Source of the DNA: Myxococcota bacterium
Lineage (GTDB): Bacteria; Myxococcota_A; UBA9160; UBA4427
NCBI GenBank assembly: GCA_030748735.1
Contig: JASMLK010000132.1
Coordinates: 1-64,000 of the forward strand
Reading direction: 5' to 3'
Length of the DNA: 64,000 nt
Part shown: piece by piece, positions 43,601 through 51,757 of the stretch
Position numbering within the stretch: the stretch's first letter is position 1
Layout of the letters: each line of letters opens with the position of its first letter
Translations under genes and position numbers: made by a program
The notes under the pieces: generated by a model
What the model was told of the DNA's origin: nothing
Database searches by the model: none
The model's input: only the letters and a program-made list of their open reading frames with translations

Positions 43601-45607
43601 TGCGCCGAAGCCCATGCGCGATTGGCGATCCTGTGTGAGCGGATCGACGCGCATCACGAAGGCCACGACGCAGCCGGTCGCGCCCTCGACCTCTGTGGCG
43701 CGCCCGACTCCCTGCCAGAAGGACTGCTGTTACAGGCGGCCTCTGCGGGCGCGCGCGCCGCGTTGGCCCTCGAGGAACGCGAATCGGCAACGCGTCTGTT
43801 CTGCGCCGTTCGCGAACTCGACCCCGAGAACATCGAAGCGCTGTCGAATCTCGGCGAACTCTTCTACGCCAGTCACGACCTCGAAAGCGCGCGCGAAGTC
43901 CTCGAAGCACGACACGCCGTCTCAGACGGCGCAGAAGACCAGGAAGACGGTGCGCAAGGCGCTGCGAAACCGCGACAGCTTGCGATCATCGGCGAAGCCC
44001 ACGAAGCGATCGACGAATGCGCGCGTGCTCTCGAAGCATTCGAAGCCGCCCTCGACACCGACCCTGCCCTCGATCAGGCGCACGCCGGCATCGTGCGCAT
44101 CCGCGAAGGCAACGACGACAAGAGCCACACCCTGCGCGCACTCGATCGTTGGATCGAGGTGCAGGAAGACGATCGAGAACGCTCGCGCGCGCTCTTCCGA
44201 GCAGCTTGTATCGACCAGGCCGAAGACCGAACCGAGCGTGCAACCGACCGACTGCGCACCGCGTGCGAAGCCGACCCCGCGAACGCCGGCGCCTGGACGC
44301 TATTGGCCGACCTGCTGCTGGGCAGTGACGAACACGACGCAGCGCTCGAGGCCACCACTTCGGGCCTCGCCGTCATCGACGCCGACGATCACGAAAATGT
44401 GGCGACCCTCGCGTTCGTGCGCGCTACCGCACTCGAACGCGCCGGTGAGTTCGCCGACGCGATCACCGCCTACGCCCAGGCCGTGGAGAACGACCCGTGT
44501 CAGGCCGACGCCGTCCTCGGACAGGCGCGACTGCTGCGCAATCGCGGTGACTGGCAGCAGGCCTCGGACGCCCTCGAAGCCTTCCTCGCCGCTCATCCGC
44601 AACCGAGCGAACCCACGCTGGCCCAGGTTGCGTACGAACGCGGTCAATTGCTGGCCGGTCCGCTCGAAGACGTCGACGAGGCGATTCGCTGTTACGAACA
44701 GGCGGTGAACCTCGACGCCGACTTCACGCGCGCCGTCGAACCCCTGGCCAACCTGCTTTCCTACATGCCCGAGCGCTGGGAAGAGGCGGTCCGCCAACAC
44801 GCCACGCTGCTGCGCGAAGACCCCGCGCGCGACAACTCGATTCGCGCCCTGGCCAAGATCGCCGAGGGGCGGGGCGACCGCGCGACACAGCAGGATGCGA
44901 CTGCCGTGCTGAATGCGCTCGGCGCGACGACATTCGAAGAACGAGACGGCGCTCCCGAAAGGCTCGCCATGGCGATGGCGCACCCTCCGCAACTCGAAGG
45001 CCAGCACGACGAACGCGTGCGCAAGCTGATCGTTTCCACCGTGGACGAACTTCGCAGCGCGCTCGCGGGGCAGCGCGACGAAACCCGGGCGACGGAACAT
45101 TCGAACCGCCCCGAAGGCGAAGCCGCGTTTCTCACAACCCTCGAAGCCGTCGAAGCCGAGCTCTCGTTCGCGACCCTTCACGAAGTGCCCCTCGACGCGC
45201 TCGCGGGAGCCGTGCGTCAGCTGGGGGCACTCGCCTGGGACACGAGCGCAAGCGGGGTCGATTCTGTCGTGGCAGAGCAGCTCGACCGCGCGATCGGGCG
45301 CTGGGCGCGCCGCAAGCTGCGCAAGGGGCTGGAGGGAACCGAAACGAGCGACCTCGAAAACCTCGACTGGGCCACCTGGCGCGACGAATTGCGCGGGGTC
45401 GCGGCCACGATCGCGCTCGACCGGCAGAACGGAGACCTGCGAAGCGCCCTGTTGGCCCTTTCAGCCGACCCACGGGATGCCGATGCAGAGCAACTCGCAG
45501 CCGACATCGACATTCGGGATCGGGTGCGACACGACAATCTCGCGAGCGCGCTTCTCGCGCATGTGACCAGCACCCTCTGCCAGAAACTGAGCCCGCAGCA
45601 GTCCTGA
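37640..45607 (+). CDS. Giant TPR-repeat protein (~2655 residues), function unknown
   Basis: A single frame of 7968 nt runs from GTG 37640 (GGGGAGA 9 nt upstream) to 45607. The protein is almost entirely helical repeats of TPR/HAT type: recurring motifs such as LGQFQTTLELVPDHIEALKG, AVASFARAFEIDPRMKG, AVEAYEAAIELNPECQTA and AIRCYEQAVNLDADFTRAVE. It is strongly acidic (Glu, Asp, Ala, Arg dominate), with no signal peptide, no membrane segment and no recognisable catalytic domain. The last ~200 residues (WARRKLRKGLEGTE, DRQNGDLRSALLALSADP) lose the repeat pattern. A PilZ protein gene follows after 53 bp, suggesting cotranscription. Likely a cytoplasmic scaffold; partners unknown. The opposite strand is also widely open because of codon bias. 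Confidence 0.85.
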   Translation: MTANADEYKSVFEQDPSNIQAFSALEEHYFMAGRWNDLATLYERRLTAPEFEADAQRSVPILFRLAQLCEERCLAIDLAIENYWKVAKLDPSYRPALRQLRSIYTRREQWDMVLQIAEMEGALAMENHQRADFHTELGKVWASCLNDPTEALGQFQTTLELVPDHIEALKGLAGVHTSLGHHDHAAAAWERLGARMRGPDRASIMVALGTVLRGHLGQTDRAVACFEQALEDDPRCADAIEALLVIAAAREDWALVAHLNDRRFDIAAGARKRAAVSVEAGMLCLERLDDIQAARMWFDRAIEIVDDDVTVHEAYAELERRTGNRTALAQTLARVMRIRGDKTPTSTLLEAADLHSEAGEEEKAVELLQRAREKAPDDALVAETLSDSLARLGRTDELIEILEQRAAMANIEPQAEAELRAEIGRIHLEDLEDLDTAVASFARAFEIDPRMKGIAGHLESLYRKREDWTALRALLETAITDGPPIRRPHFHAALGEVLEQQFDESDAAVEAYEAAIELNPECQTAHDGVNRMVHASGEPEVLLRVCLREAEVTTDRARLSELVDKMVPLLEERDRNDEALGWVERVWQWMPSDRRVLEEVIRLREALGRHEDTIEPLERLDPILGGESQARNRRKLAATHERAGNSDEAIRWWEATVDREPNDVEALRSLADLYDTSGDLEALARARRRLADALPEGERVAELERLASLLVDRLGDIDGAIVVLRKLVKFPEDERPEGAFDQLEALLQRAGRFEELAQRWLERRRDLDSGSSEAYDLDLRRARLYLEDLGQFDLAAEIYRALHERDDQDERALEGLERALRLGNDADQLVDLLQELAVRADDPQQRAELELERATLLEKSLGAFDEASDLLSKVAGQSELGALAERAGERLERLLERSGEWEALRERLEGRLGGADDEARFALHEELAHLCRDRLNDREGCVAHFEAAGELAPDRETIWHTLALLYSELDRPADQLRAIEHELDLDVDRERKTMLLALAARLASDLPDADDRCSRHYERLLELEPGHAEASEYLVAYYEREDQPADIVRLLGARLEAALAGPDDEPTRVSTVLSLRLRIAGLQSQRLEDDEAAAATLEPAIDEVGPRGEVARPLADLYHRLSRSNALISLCDRAAGASNAPEERASWNLELADTLHKTGERERAVEAYDRVCEDRPDDRDAHTALLTLHRELENVEPLVACLERELSRASERKALPLRLELGELLETKLDRPRDAAKQYDAVLAEDSRHPEAYLHSVAISRRLDDPERTRALLDQGLECATSPGDRAALLEQIGELEAGPLEDIAAAVSRFREALGQDPTRHSARECLIEILGALGRHQELLDCLFLEAQQKQGDERCAVYERAAGIARRELSTDAALPWLERLHGERPEDADVLRRIADVHRQAGRHEALLRTLETQLALDPASDARHALHCDMAGVYERDLAAPGRAALALEAAHEIDANDANVLADLDRLYDALGRHADRARMIEERILCEGTSPNLLPVLHRGAARLWQEHLSAPHTAVRHLLHSLALGEADDDEHLALLRRLQECLHQCGRLDGWARAAERELEWLEEHGDRDPAGEHDARRCELHFALAERYDHELARPTRALGHLLALIDNWRGAPLSEEQLEHAEAALLRHLRAEHNHVELERRLAARLERVGGNADDWLERARLEDEHLFMPSAARAAYREVLVRDEENLEAIHGLHKTAKALGDWPGVAEAIDLELALSTPPEHDVACGLLRQLGEIARDRLTSDDAHERANDAYRKLLERVPGDLESLRALQSLAEVGQAWDDAIARYEEEAEHLGEEESERRHEIWLRVAEIARDQNGNLDRAIEAFGRADGVAELSLERTREWADLYQKAEDWTPFADVFARWCDSANSPAGCSDLIELSEVLESIGREHEAIERAEMAIEADPQRAAAHEAAARLREASNDASRAADHYAAAAERSDSSKAIEHLLSATRLIAEPEPERAAELLRRALDHDASCAEAHARLAILCERIDAHHEGHDAAGRALDLCGAPDSLPEGLLLQAASAGARAALALEERESATRLFCAVRELDPENIEALSNLGELFYASHDLESAREVLEARHAVSDGAEDQEDGAQGAAKPRQLAIIGEAHEAIDECARALEAFEAALDTDPALDQAHAGIVRIREGNDDKSHTLRALDRWIEVQEDDRERSRALFRAACIDQAEDRTERATDRLRTACEADPANAGAWTLLADLLLGSDEHDAALEATTSGLAVIDADDHENVATLAFVRATALERAGEFADAITAYAQAVENDPCQADAVLGQARLLRNRGDWQQASDALEAFLAAHPQPSEPTLAQVAYERGQLLAGPLEDVDEAIRCYEQAVNLDADFTRAVEPLANLLSYMPERWEEAVRQHATLLREDPARDNSIRALAKIAEGRGDRATQQDATAVLNALGATTFEERDGAPERLAMAMAHPPQLEGQHDERVRKLIVSTVDELRSALAGQRDETRATEHSNRPEGEAAFLTTLEAVEAELSFATLHEVPLDALAGAVRQLGALAWDTSASGVDSVVAEQLDRAIGRWARRKLRKGLEGTETSDLENLDWATWRDELRGVAATIALDRQNGDLRSALLALSADPRDADAEQLAADIDIRDRVRHDNLASALLAHVTSTLCQKLSPQQS

Positions 45608-45660
45608 ATTCGCACCACTCGCAGCCTTGAAGGCAACGCCGCACCAGAGGTCTCCCCACC

Positions 45661-45993
45661 ATGTTCAAGCCCAGCAACGACAACCATCGACGCTTTCGCC
45701 GACAGGGACTGCGTATCCTGGTCGACTATCAGGGCGACCAGGGACTTCAGTGTGACTACGCCACGTCACTCTCCGCGGGCGGCCTGTTCGTCGAAACCGA
45801 ATGCCCGCTGCCTCTCGATAGCAACGTGAAGTTCCGCTTCCGCCTGCCGGAAGGCGAGGTGCTCCACGAAATCGAAGGCCGCGTGTGCTGGCGCAACGAC
45901 CAGGGTCAGGACGGCGCACCGGGTTTCGGCGTCGCGTTCACCAGCGGGCAGGGCACGGAGTTGCTCGGTCGAGAGCTCGAAGACATCGAGTAA
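45661..45993 (+). CDS. PilZ-domain protein
   Basis: The 110-residue single-domain protein has HRRFRRQGLRILVDY (the R-x3-R side) and ATSLSAGGLFVETECPLPLDS, close to the D/N-x-S-x-x-G side of a c-di-GMP-binding PilZ domain, with Thr in place of Asp. GFGVAFTSGQ closes the barrel. It resembles the stand-alone PilZ subgroup common in myxobacteria. Its position right after the giant TPR gene suggests a functional pair, a c-di-GMP sensor plus scaffold (inference). Confidence 0.85.
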   Translation: MFKPSNDNHRRFRRQGLRILVDYQGDQGLQCDYATSLSAGGLFVETECPLPLDSNVKFRFRLPEGEVLHEIEGRVCWRNDQGQDGAPGFGVAFTSGQGTELLGRELEDIE

Positions 45994-46154
45994 CGGCCGC
46001 AGAGGCAACAGCGGTAACGCTGGACGCGATAGGGCTTGTGGTCCCGGAGGTCGAGGCCCTTCTTGACGAAGCGCCAGGTGCTGGGTTGGCCTCGGGATTG
46101 ACAGCGGGGGTTGGGACAGAAGGGGGGACGGCGGTCGCTGGATGTGATGGACAT
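45987..46154 (-). pseudogene. Zinc-ribbon transposase-type N-terminal remnant
   Basis: On the minus strand a 56-residue piece reads PPFCPNPRCQSRG, WRFVKKGLDLRDHK, RVQRYRCCLCGRYS: a Cys4 zinc ribbon (CPNPxC, CxxC) followed by GR-x-S. This is the opening of IS1-InsA-like and related transposases. The homologous part stops where the antisense of the PilZ gene begins, so the body of the protein is missing. A small functional zinc protein cannot be excluded. Confidence 0.45.
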
Positions 46155-46204
46155 CCCCGACGGCTACGCAGGAGATGTGCCAGGTGCATTTTGCGGTCCA
46201 CGTC

Positions 46205-47131
46205 TTACGCGGTGACGAGCTGCACGGGCGCTTCGAGGCGTGCGCGACCACGCCCCGCGATGTCGTCGCGTAGCGTCCAGGCGTCGCGCTCGCGAAGCAG
46301 GGCCTGCACGAGGCGGTGATGCAGCGCGTGGCCTCCGCAATCGACGACGACGCGCCCCCGCAGCGGAAACCCCAATAGCGCGAGATCACCGATCAGGTCG
46401 AGGGTTTTGTGGCGCACGAACTCGTCCGGATAGCGCAAGCCCCCCGGATTGAGGACGGACGTCTCGTCGAGCACCAGGGTGTTCGCGAGGGAACCCCCAC
46501 GTGCGAACCCCGCGGCGCGCATGGCATCGACGTCTGCGAGAAACCCGAAGGTGCGCGCGCGTGCGATTTCACTTTCGAAGACAGCACCACCCAGCCGGTC
46601 GATCGAAAGGCATTGAACGCCGATCACCGGATGATCGAAGTCGATCCGCACATCGAGCGACAGATGACGCGCAGGCTCCACCCGAATCTTCCGATCGGGC
46701 TCGCTGATTTCGATCGGCCGCTTCACCTGTAGCACCGGTTGCGCGACGACTTGATCGACGACGCCCGCACTGCGAACCATGTGGACGAAGGACGCCGCAC
46801 TGCCGTCCATCACCGGGAGCTCGGGGCCATCCACTTCGATGCATGCGTTCGTGACGCCGAATGCAGAGAGGGTCGCCAGGAGATGTTCGACCGTTGCGAT
46901 GCTGCCTGGCCCACTCCCCAGCGTCGTCGCAAGGGCCGTGGCCGAAACCGCGTCGGCATGGGCTGCGGTCTCGTGGCGCGCATCACCGTCGAGGCGAACG
47001 AAGCGCACGCCGGTATCGACGCGCGCCGGGAGCAGGTTCAGCCGAACCGGCAGGCCGGAATGGATGCCGAGCCCCGTACAACCCACCTTCTCCGCGAGTG
47101 TGCGTTGCTGGATCAACCTGGGCTCTCCCAT
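46205..47131 (-). CDS. lpxC: UDP-3-O-acyl-N-acetylglucosamine deacetylase
   Basis: The 308-residue enzyme carries out the committed step of lipid A synthesis. Zinc and catalytic residues are in SIATVEHLLATLSAFG (His), RHKTLDLIGDLALLG (His/Asp) and GGHALHHRLV (general-acid His). The start ATG 47131 (MGEPRLIQQRTLAEKVGC) is used; the frame extends much further upstream only as an antisense shadow of the kinase gene. It shows that the organism makes lipid A. It lies 59 nt downstream of the kinase gene. Confidence 0.93.
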   Translation of the reverse strand: MGEPRLIQQRTLAEKVGCTGLGIHSGLPVRLNLLPARVDTGVRFVRLDGDARHETAAHADAVSATALATTLGSGPGSIATVEHLLATLSAFGVTNACIEVDGPELPVMDGSAASFVHMVRSAGVVDQVVAQPVLQVKRPIEISEPDRKIRVEPARHLSLDVRIDFDHPVIGVQCLSIDRLGGAVFESEIARARTFGFLADVDAMRAAGFARGGSLANTLVLDETSVLNPGGLRYPDEFVRHKTLDLIGDLALLGFPLRGRVVVDCGGHALHHRLVQALLRERDAWTLRDDIAGRGRARLEAPVQLVTA

Positions 47132-47190
47132 GGCGCGGTGTGGCGCATTCGATGGGGGGGCAAGGCTAGCACGGGCTGCCGTGCGACCGT

Positions 47191-49800
47191 TCAGTCGGCC
47201 TTCTTCGTTCGGCTCGAGGACTGCCCCAGGGAGGCCCGCACTTCTGCGAGGATCTCGCGCGCCGATTGGTAACGCGCGGCGGGGGCCTTCTGCAAGCACT
47301 TGTTCACCACGGCGGCGAGGCCAGCGGGAAGCTCCGGGCGAAGGTCGCGCACGTCCGGGGGCGGGGTGTGGACATGGTGATAGGGGATGTTGCCTTCCTT
47401 GAAGGGCACGGTCCCCGTCGCCATCTCGAAGATCGTCACACCGAGCGAATAGATGTCGGTGCGGTGGTCGATGTTGCGCCCGAGGGTCTGCTCCGGGCTC
47501 ATGTAGTACGGCGTGCCCGAAACCACCGTCGTGTGGTTGCGCACCTCTTCGACCACCTTGGCGAGACCGAAGTCCATGATCTTGGCCTTCTTGTCTCGCG
47601 TCCACATCGTGTTGGCGCTCTTGATGTCGCGATGCACGACGCGGTTTTCGTGCGCGTAGGCGAGCGCTTCGCACACCTGCACGAGCACGTGGAGAATGCC
47701 CGCCGGTGAAATGACGCCGCGACGTCGCACGATTTCCTTGAGCGTCGTGCCGTCGACATATTCCATTGCGATGTAGTAGCGGCCGTCCTGTTCGCCGGTG
47801 TCGTAGACGGTCACGATGCCCGGATGGTTGAGCTGGGCCGCCGCCTTCGCCTCGCGCATGAAGTTCTTGAGCGCCTGCGGGTTCTCGCGCAGGGATTCGG
47901 GAAGAACCTTGTAGGCCACCAGGCGATCGAGGGACGTGTCCTTCGCCTTGTAGACGATGCCCATGCCACCACGGCCGAGTTCGCCGACGATCTGGTAGCG
48001 CCCGGGTTGACCCGTCGCGCCACCCGCGCGTCCCGCTGCGCCGGCCGCCTGCGATTCGTAGGGACCGAGTTCGCTGCGCAACTCGCGCGCCTCGACGAGC
48101 TTTTGCTCGACATCGCGATAGTGGTAGTCGAACGCGAGGATCTTCTCGAAGATCTCGACGGCCTCGGCGGGGCGCTGGTTCGCCGCGTTGAGGGACGCCA
48201 GTGAGTAGAAGACCGCGAGGTTCTCGCGCGAAAGCGGTTCACCGTCGATCGCGTCTGCGAGCTTCTTGATCGCGAGCGATGTCTGGCCGCGGCTGGCGAA
48301 GATGTCGCCGAGCAGCGCGGAAGCACGGCCGAAGTGCTCGTGGCCGGGTTGAACACGCTGCAGCACCGGGATCGCCTGTTCGTCGGCGCCTTCGCGGTGA
48401 TAGGCCTCGCCGGCGGCGACGTGATCACCCGACTTCGAAAGACATTCGGCTTCTTTTTCGGCGTTGCCCGCGAGCGCCCAGCATTCGGCGGCTTCGGTGA
48501 ACTTGTCGGCAAGCTCGAAGCATTCGGCCGCTTCACCGCGGTCGCCCGCCATGCGGAACATATCGGCCGCCTGCGGGTAGCCGCCCTGTTTCTTGTAACA
48601 GTGCCCGGCGTGCTCGTAGTCTTCGAGCTGCCGGTAGTAGTCGCCGGCTTCGAGATAGTCGCCCGCTTCTTCGAGGAACTCCGCAGCTTCCTTGATCTCA
48701 CCGAGATCGCGATGATGCTCGCCGAGCATCCGTGCCGCGGCTTCGGATTCACCCAATTCGCGCAGGGCTTCGGCCGCGCGCGGCAACTCACCCGCGTCGC
48801 GGAACAACTTGGCCGCACGGGCGTATTCCTGCAGCTTGAGTGCGATCTCCCCGGCTTCCTTGTTGAGTCCGCCCTTTTCGAGAACGTCGAGCGCGCGACC
48901 CGGTTCCTTCGCGCGCATGTAGAGTTTGCCCGCCTGGCCGACGAGCTTCTTGAAGTCGGCGACCGCGGTCGGGTCACCCGCGTTCATCTTGGCGCCTTCT
49001 TCGGCGAAGACTTCTTCGAGGCATTCGGCGGCCAGTAGCCAGGCCTTCGCCTTCACGTAGCACTGCGCGGCGTGACGCAGGAATTCGACTTCACGGAAGC
49101 AGTCGGCCGCCTGCTTGTAGTCTTCCGCCTTTTCGAACATCTCGGCGGCCTGGCTCTTGTTGCCGGCTTCGAGGTGACACTCTGCAGACTTGTGCCAGTC
49201 CTGCTGCTGGGCATAGATGGTGGCCGCCGAGCTTGGATTGCCGGCTTTGAGATAGAACTCCGCGGATTCCGTGAACCGGTTCTGATCGTGGCGAATCTCG
49301 GCAACGCGTTCGAACAACTCGCCCTGGGTGAAGTACTCCGCGGCCTTGTCCATCAGGTCGACGGAAAAGCACAGCTCGCCCGCCTCGGCGTACTCGCCCT
49401 TCTTCGCCAACGCGGCAGCGCGCTTTGCGGTCTTCTTGGAGAGCGCCTTGTCGACTGCAGGCAGCCCATTGCCGACGCTCTCCTCTGCACCGCCTTCGGC
49501 GATGGCCTCTTCGCCATCGCGCCGCGGCAGCGAAGCGAACAGGATCATCAGCAGACCGATCGGCGCGATGATGAACCGCAGCCCGCCGGAAAGTCCGTCC
49601 TCGATGGTGTCGGGGTGGACGATATCGAAGGGGTCCGGAACCTGGGCTTCGATCAGCGAAGCGACCAGTTCGAACATGGCGTCGCTCAAGCGCAGCGAAA
49701 GCGACGACTGCGGGAAGTAGGCCCAGAGCAGCCCCGCCGTACCGGTCACGAGGAACGGCAGACTCAGCAACACCAACAAGATCCGGGTAACGATTCGCAA
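47191..49800 (-). CDS. Membrane-anchored TPR-Ser/Thr protein kinase (C-terminal Hanks kinase)
   Basis: The 869-residue protein starts with a transmembrane helix (ILLVLLSLPFLVTGTAGLLW) and a second one near residue 80 (FIIAPIGLLMILFA). About 450 residues of Cys/Ala/Glu-rich TPR-like repeats follow (AAECFELADKFTEAAECWA, AGHCYKKQGGYPQAADMF). The complete Hanks-type kinase occupies about 600-860: GRGGMGIVYKA, catalytic Lys in AYKVL, HRDIKSAN, DFGLAK and GTPYYMSPEQ. Most bacterial kinases of this class have the kinase domain first and the membrane helix later; this order is reversed. All catalytic residues are present. Between the two helices is a ~50-residue periplasmic loop that could be the sensor. 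Confidence 0.85.
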   Translation of the reverse strand: MRIVTRILLVLLSLPFLVTGTAGLLWAYFPQSSLSLRLSDAMFELVASLIEAQVPDPFDIVHPDTIEDGLSGGLRFIIAPIGLLMILFASLPRRDGEEAIAEGGAEESVGNGLPAVDKALSKKTAKRAAALAKKGEYAEAGELCFSVDLMDKAAEYFTQGELFERVAEIRHDQNRFTESAEFYLKAGNPSSAATIYAQQQDWHKSAECHLEAGNKSQAAEMFEKAEDYKQAADCFREVEFLRHAAQCYVKAKAWLLAAECLEEVFAEEGAKMNAGDPTAVADFKKLVGQAGKLYMRAKEPGRALDVLEKGGLNKEAGEIALKLQEYARAAKLFRDAGELPRAAEALRELGESEAAARMLGEHHRDLGEIKEAAEFLEEAGDYLEAGDYYRQLEDYEHAGHCYKKQGGYPQAADMFRMAGDRGEAAECFELADKFTEAAECWALAGNAEKEAECLSKSGDHVAAGEAYHREGADEQAIPVLQRVQPGHEHFGRASALLGDIFASRGQTSLAIKKLADAIDGEPLSRENLAVFYSLASLNAANQRPAEAVEIFEKILAFDYHYRDVEQKLVEARELRSELGPYESQAAGAAGRAGGATGQPGRYQIVGELGRGGMGIVYKAKDTSLDRLVAYKVLPESLRENPQALKNFMREAKAAAQLNHPGIVTVYDTGEQDGRYYIAMEYVDGTTLKEIVRRRGVISPAGILHVLVQVCEALAYAHENRVVHRDIKSANTMWTRDKKAKIMDFGLAKVVEEVRNHTTVVSGTPYYMSPEQTLGRNIDHRTDIYSLGVTIFEMATGTVPFKEGNIPYHHVHTPPPDVRDLRPELPAGLAAVVNKCLQKAPAARYQSAREILAEVRASLGQSSSRTKKAD

Positions 49801-50045
49801 GACGCCTGGAGCCTTCTCTTCAGCACGTTCGACGTTTGCGCAGCGGGTTTTTCGACGGAGATTTCCCGCGGCGATTCACACCACAGCACCACCTCTATCG
49901 GAGGACCCCCTCGAGGATTTGAGCCGATCTCGCGCCGGAACACGCACCCGCCATGCAGATCGCGCAGGGGTGGAAAGCTCTCCTTGCGTTCCAGAATGCA
50001 ACGTCCGAGGAAAGACGGGCCGCCTGAACGACCCCGGCCGGACCT

Positions 50046-50079
50046 CTAGCCCGGATTATTCATGAATAATGCGGGCTAG
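50046..50079. repeat. 34-bp near-perfect palindrome at the ruvB stop
   Basis: CTAGCCCG-G-ATTATTCATGAATAAT-G-CGGGCTAG is symmetric over 34 bp with only one mismatched pair. The 16-bp core (50055-50070) is perfect. It overlaps the last codon and stop of ruvB. Without a T-run it is not a standard terminator, although a hairpin of this strength could still stop or protect transcripts from both sides. 49801-50045 shows nothing else. Confidence 0.7.
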
Positions 50080-51137
50080 ATCAAGCGCCCCTGCCCTTCG
50101 CGGTCGACGCCGTCGGCGAGCGTTTCCGCGGCAAAGCCGAAATGCTGCCGGGCCGCGCGGGTGGCGACGCGGCCGCGCGGCGTGCGGTCGAGGAAGCCCC
50201 GGTGGATCAGGTAGGGCTCGACCACGTCCTCGAGGGTGCCCTTGTCTTCGCCCACGGCGGCGGCCAGGGTCTCGAGACCGACGGGGCCCCCGTCGAACTT
50301 CTCGATCAAGGTCATCAGGAAACTGCGATCGAGGCGATCGAAGCCCTCTTCGTCGACGTCGAGGCGCTGGAGAGCGTCGCGGGTGCAAAGGTCGTCCACT
50401 TCAGCGCTCGGGCCCTGGTCGACCTGCGCGAAGTCGCGCACGCGGCGAAGCAGCCGGTTCGCGATGCGGGGCGTACCGCGAGAGCGGCTGCCGATTTCGG
50501 CTGCGGCGCCGTCGACGATCTTCATTTCGAGTACCCGGCTCGAGCGCAAGACGATCTGCTGCAGATCATCGACCGGGTAGTACTCGAGCCGCGCGCTCCA
50601 GCCGAAGCGATCGCGCAACGGCGAAGTCAAGAGCCCCGCGCGCGTCGTCGCGCCCACCAGGGTGAACTTCGGCAGTTCGAGGCGAAGCGACCGCGCACTC
50701 GGCCCCTCCCCCACCAGGATGTCGAGCTGAAAGTCCTCCATCGCCGGGTAGAGGATCTCTTCGACCGTCGAGGTCAGGCGATGGATTTCGTCGATGAAGA
50801 GCACGTCGCCGGCTTCGAGATTCGAAAGCAGGGCCGCGAGGTCGCCAGGACGCTCGATCGCGGGCCCGCTGGTGGCGCGAAACTGGGCGCCGAGTTCGTT
50901 GGCCACGATCCGCGCAAGCGACGTCTTGCCGAGGCCGGGAGGCCCGTAGAAGAGCACGTGGTCGAGGGCTTCGCCTCGCTCGCGGGCGGCGCGCACGAAG
51001 ACCGAGAGATTCTCGCGCAGACGCGACTGGCCGATCATCTCGTCCAACGTTTGGGGGCGCAGGCTTTCCTCGAGGCCGACATCGCCCTCGAGTTCGCCAG
51101 GGGTCACCACGCCGCGTTCTTCGAAGGGTTCGCTCAT
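50076..51137 (-). CDS. ruvB: Holliday junction branch-migration helicase RuvB
   Basis: The 353-residue AAA+ motor has Walker [14 protein letters not shown], Walker B FIDEIHRL, sensor-1 GATTRAGLL and the arginine-finger region [18 protein letters not shown] winged helix at the C-terminus ([19 protein letters not shown]) binds DNA. It overlaps ruvA by 4 nt in the ruvC-ruvA-ruvB order. Confidence 0.96.
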   Translation of the reverse strand: MSEPFEERGVVTPGELEGDVGLEESLRPQTLDEMIGQSRLRENLSVFVRAARERGEALDHVLFYGPPGLGKTSLARIVANELGAQFRATSGPAIERPGDLAALLSNLEAGDVLFIDEIHRLTSTVEEILYPAMEDFQLDILVGEGPSARSLRLELPKFTLVGATTRAGLLTSPLRDRFGWSARLEYYPVDDLQQIVLRSSRVLEMKIVDGAAAEIGSRSRGTPRIANRLLRRVRDFAQVDQGPSAEVDDLCTRDALQRLDVDEEGFDRLDRSFLMTLIEKFDGGPVGLETLAAAVGEDKGTLEDVVEPYLIHRGFLDRTPRGRVATRAARQHFGFAAETLADGVDREGQGRLI

Positions 51138-51757
51138 CGGGCCAGTCTCCGCAGGGCGTGGCGGATGAGTTCTTCGAGAGACACCCCCTCCCCCGCATCC
51201 CGGGCTGCCGCGTCGACGACGCGCTCGGCCTGGTTTTTGGGATACCCGAGATTCAGCAATGCGGACAGCGCCTGGTCGTGGGTGTCGCCGGCGTCCGCTT
51301 CACCGCCGTCGATCCGCGCGGGGCCGCCGGCCGGTACGTAGGCGACGTTGGTCAGTTCGGCCGCGCGTTCCTGTAGTTCGACGATCATCCGATCCGCCAT
51401 CTTCTTGCCGACACCGGGTGCCGCGGTGAGCAGCTTCGCGTCGCCTTCGCGAAGGCCGGCCACCACGCGCTCGGGTTCGATGCCCGAAAGGATCGTCTGG
51501 GCCAGGCGAGGACCGATGCGGTTCGCCTTGAGGAGGAGTTCGAAGACTTCGCGCTCTTCGAGGGTCGCAAAGCCGTAGAGCAGCAGCGCGTCTTCTCGCG
51601 CCACGGTCTTGGCGTGGATCGCGATCGTCTTGCCCACGTCGGGCAAGGCACCGAAGGTCGTGAGCGAAACGAGCAGCTCGTAGCCAACGCCGTTCACGTC
51701 CACGATCACGCGATCGGGGCGCTTCTCGCGCAACACACCTTCGAGCCAGGCGATCAC
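51134..51757 (-). CDS. ruvA: Holliday junction DNA helicase subunit RuvA
   Basis: The 207-residue tetrameric junction-binding protein has an OB-fold N-terminus ([20 protein letters not shown], then [11 protein letters not shown]), the acidic pin region, helix-hairpin-helix motifs ([35 protein letters not shown]) and the C-terminal RuvB-binding domain ([19 protein letters not shown]). GTG 51757 overlaps the ruvC stop (GTGA). Confidence 0.95.
   Translation of the reverse strand: MIAWLEGVLREKRPDRVIVDVNGVGYELLVSLTTFGALPDVGKTIAIHAKTVAREDALLLYGFATLEEREVFELLLKANRIGPRLAQTILSGIEPERVVAGLREGDAKLLTAAPGVGKKMADRMIVELQERAAELTNVAYVPAGGPARIDGGEADAGDTHDQALSALLNLGYPKNQAERVVDAAARDAGEGVSLEELIRHALRRLAR

Noticed and set aside
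37841-45181. Several minus-strand frames of 290-570 codons opposite the giant TPR gene
   Set aside because: The plus-strand frame is one uninterrupted repeat protein; the opposite frames only mirror its repeats and have no independent starts or motifs.
47132-47674. 180-codon N-terminal extension of LpxC
   Set aside because: The extra part is antisense to the kinase gene and unlike any LpxC N-terminus; ATG 47131 gives the normal length.
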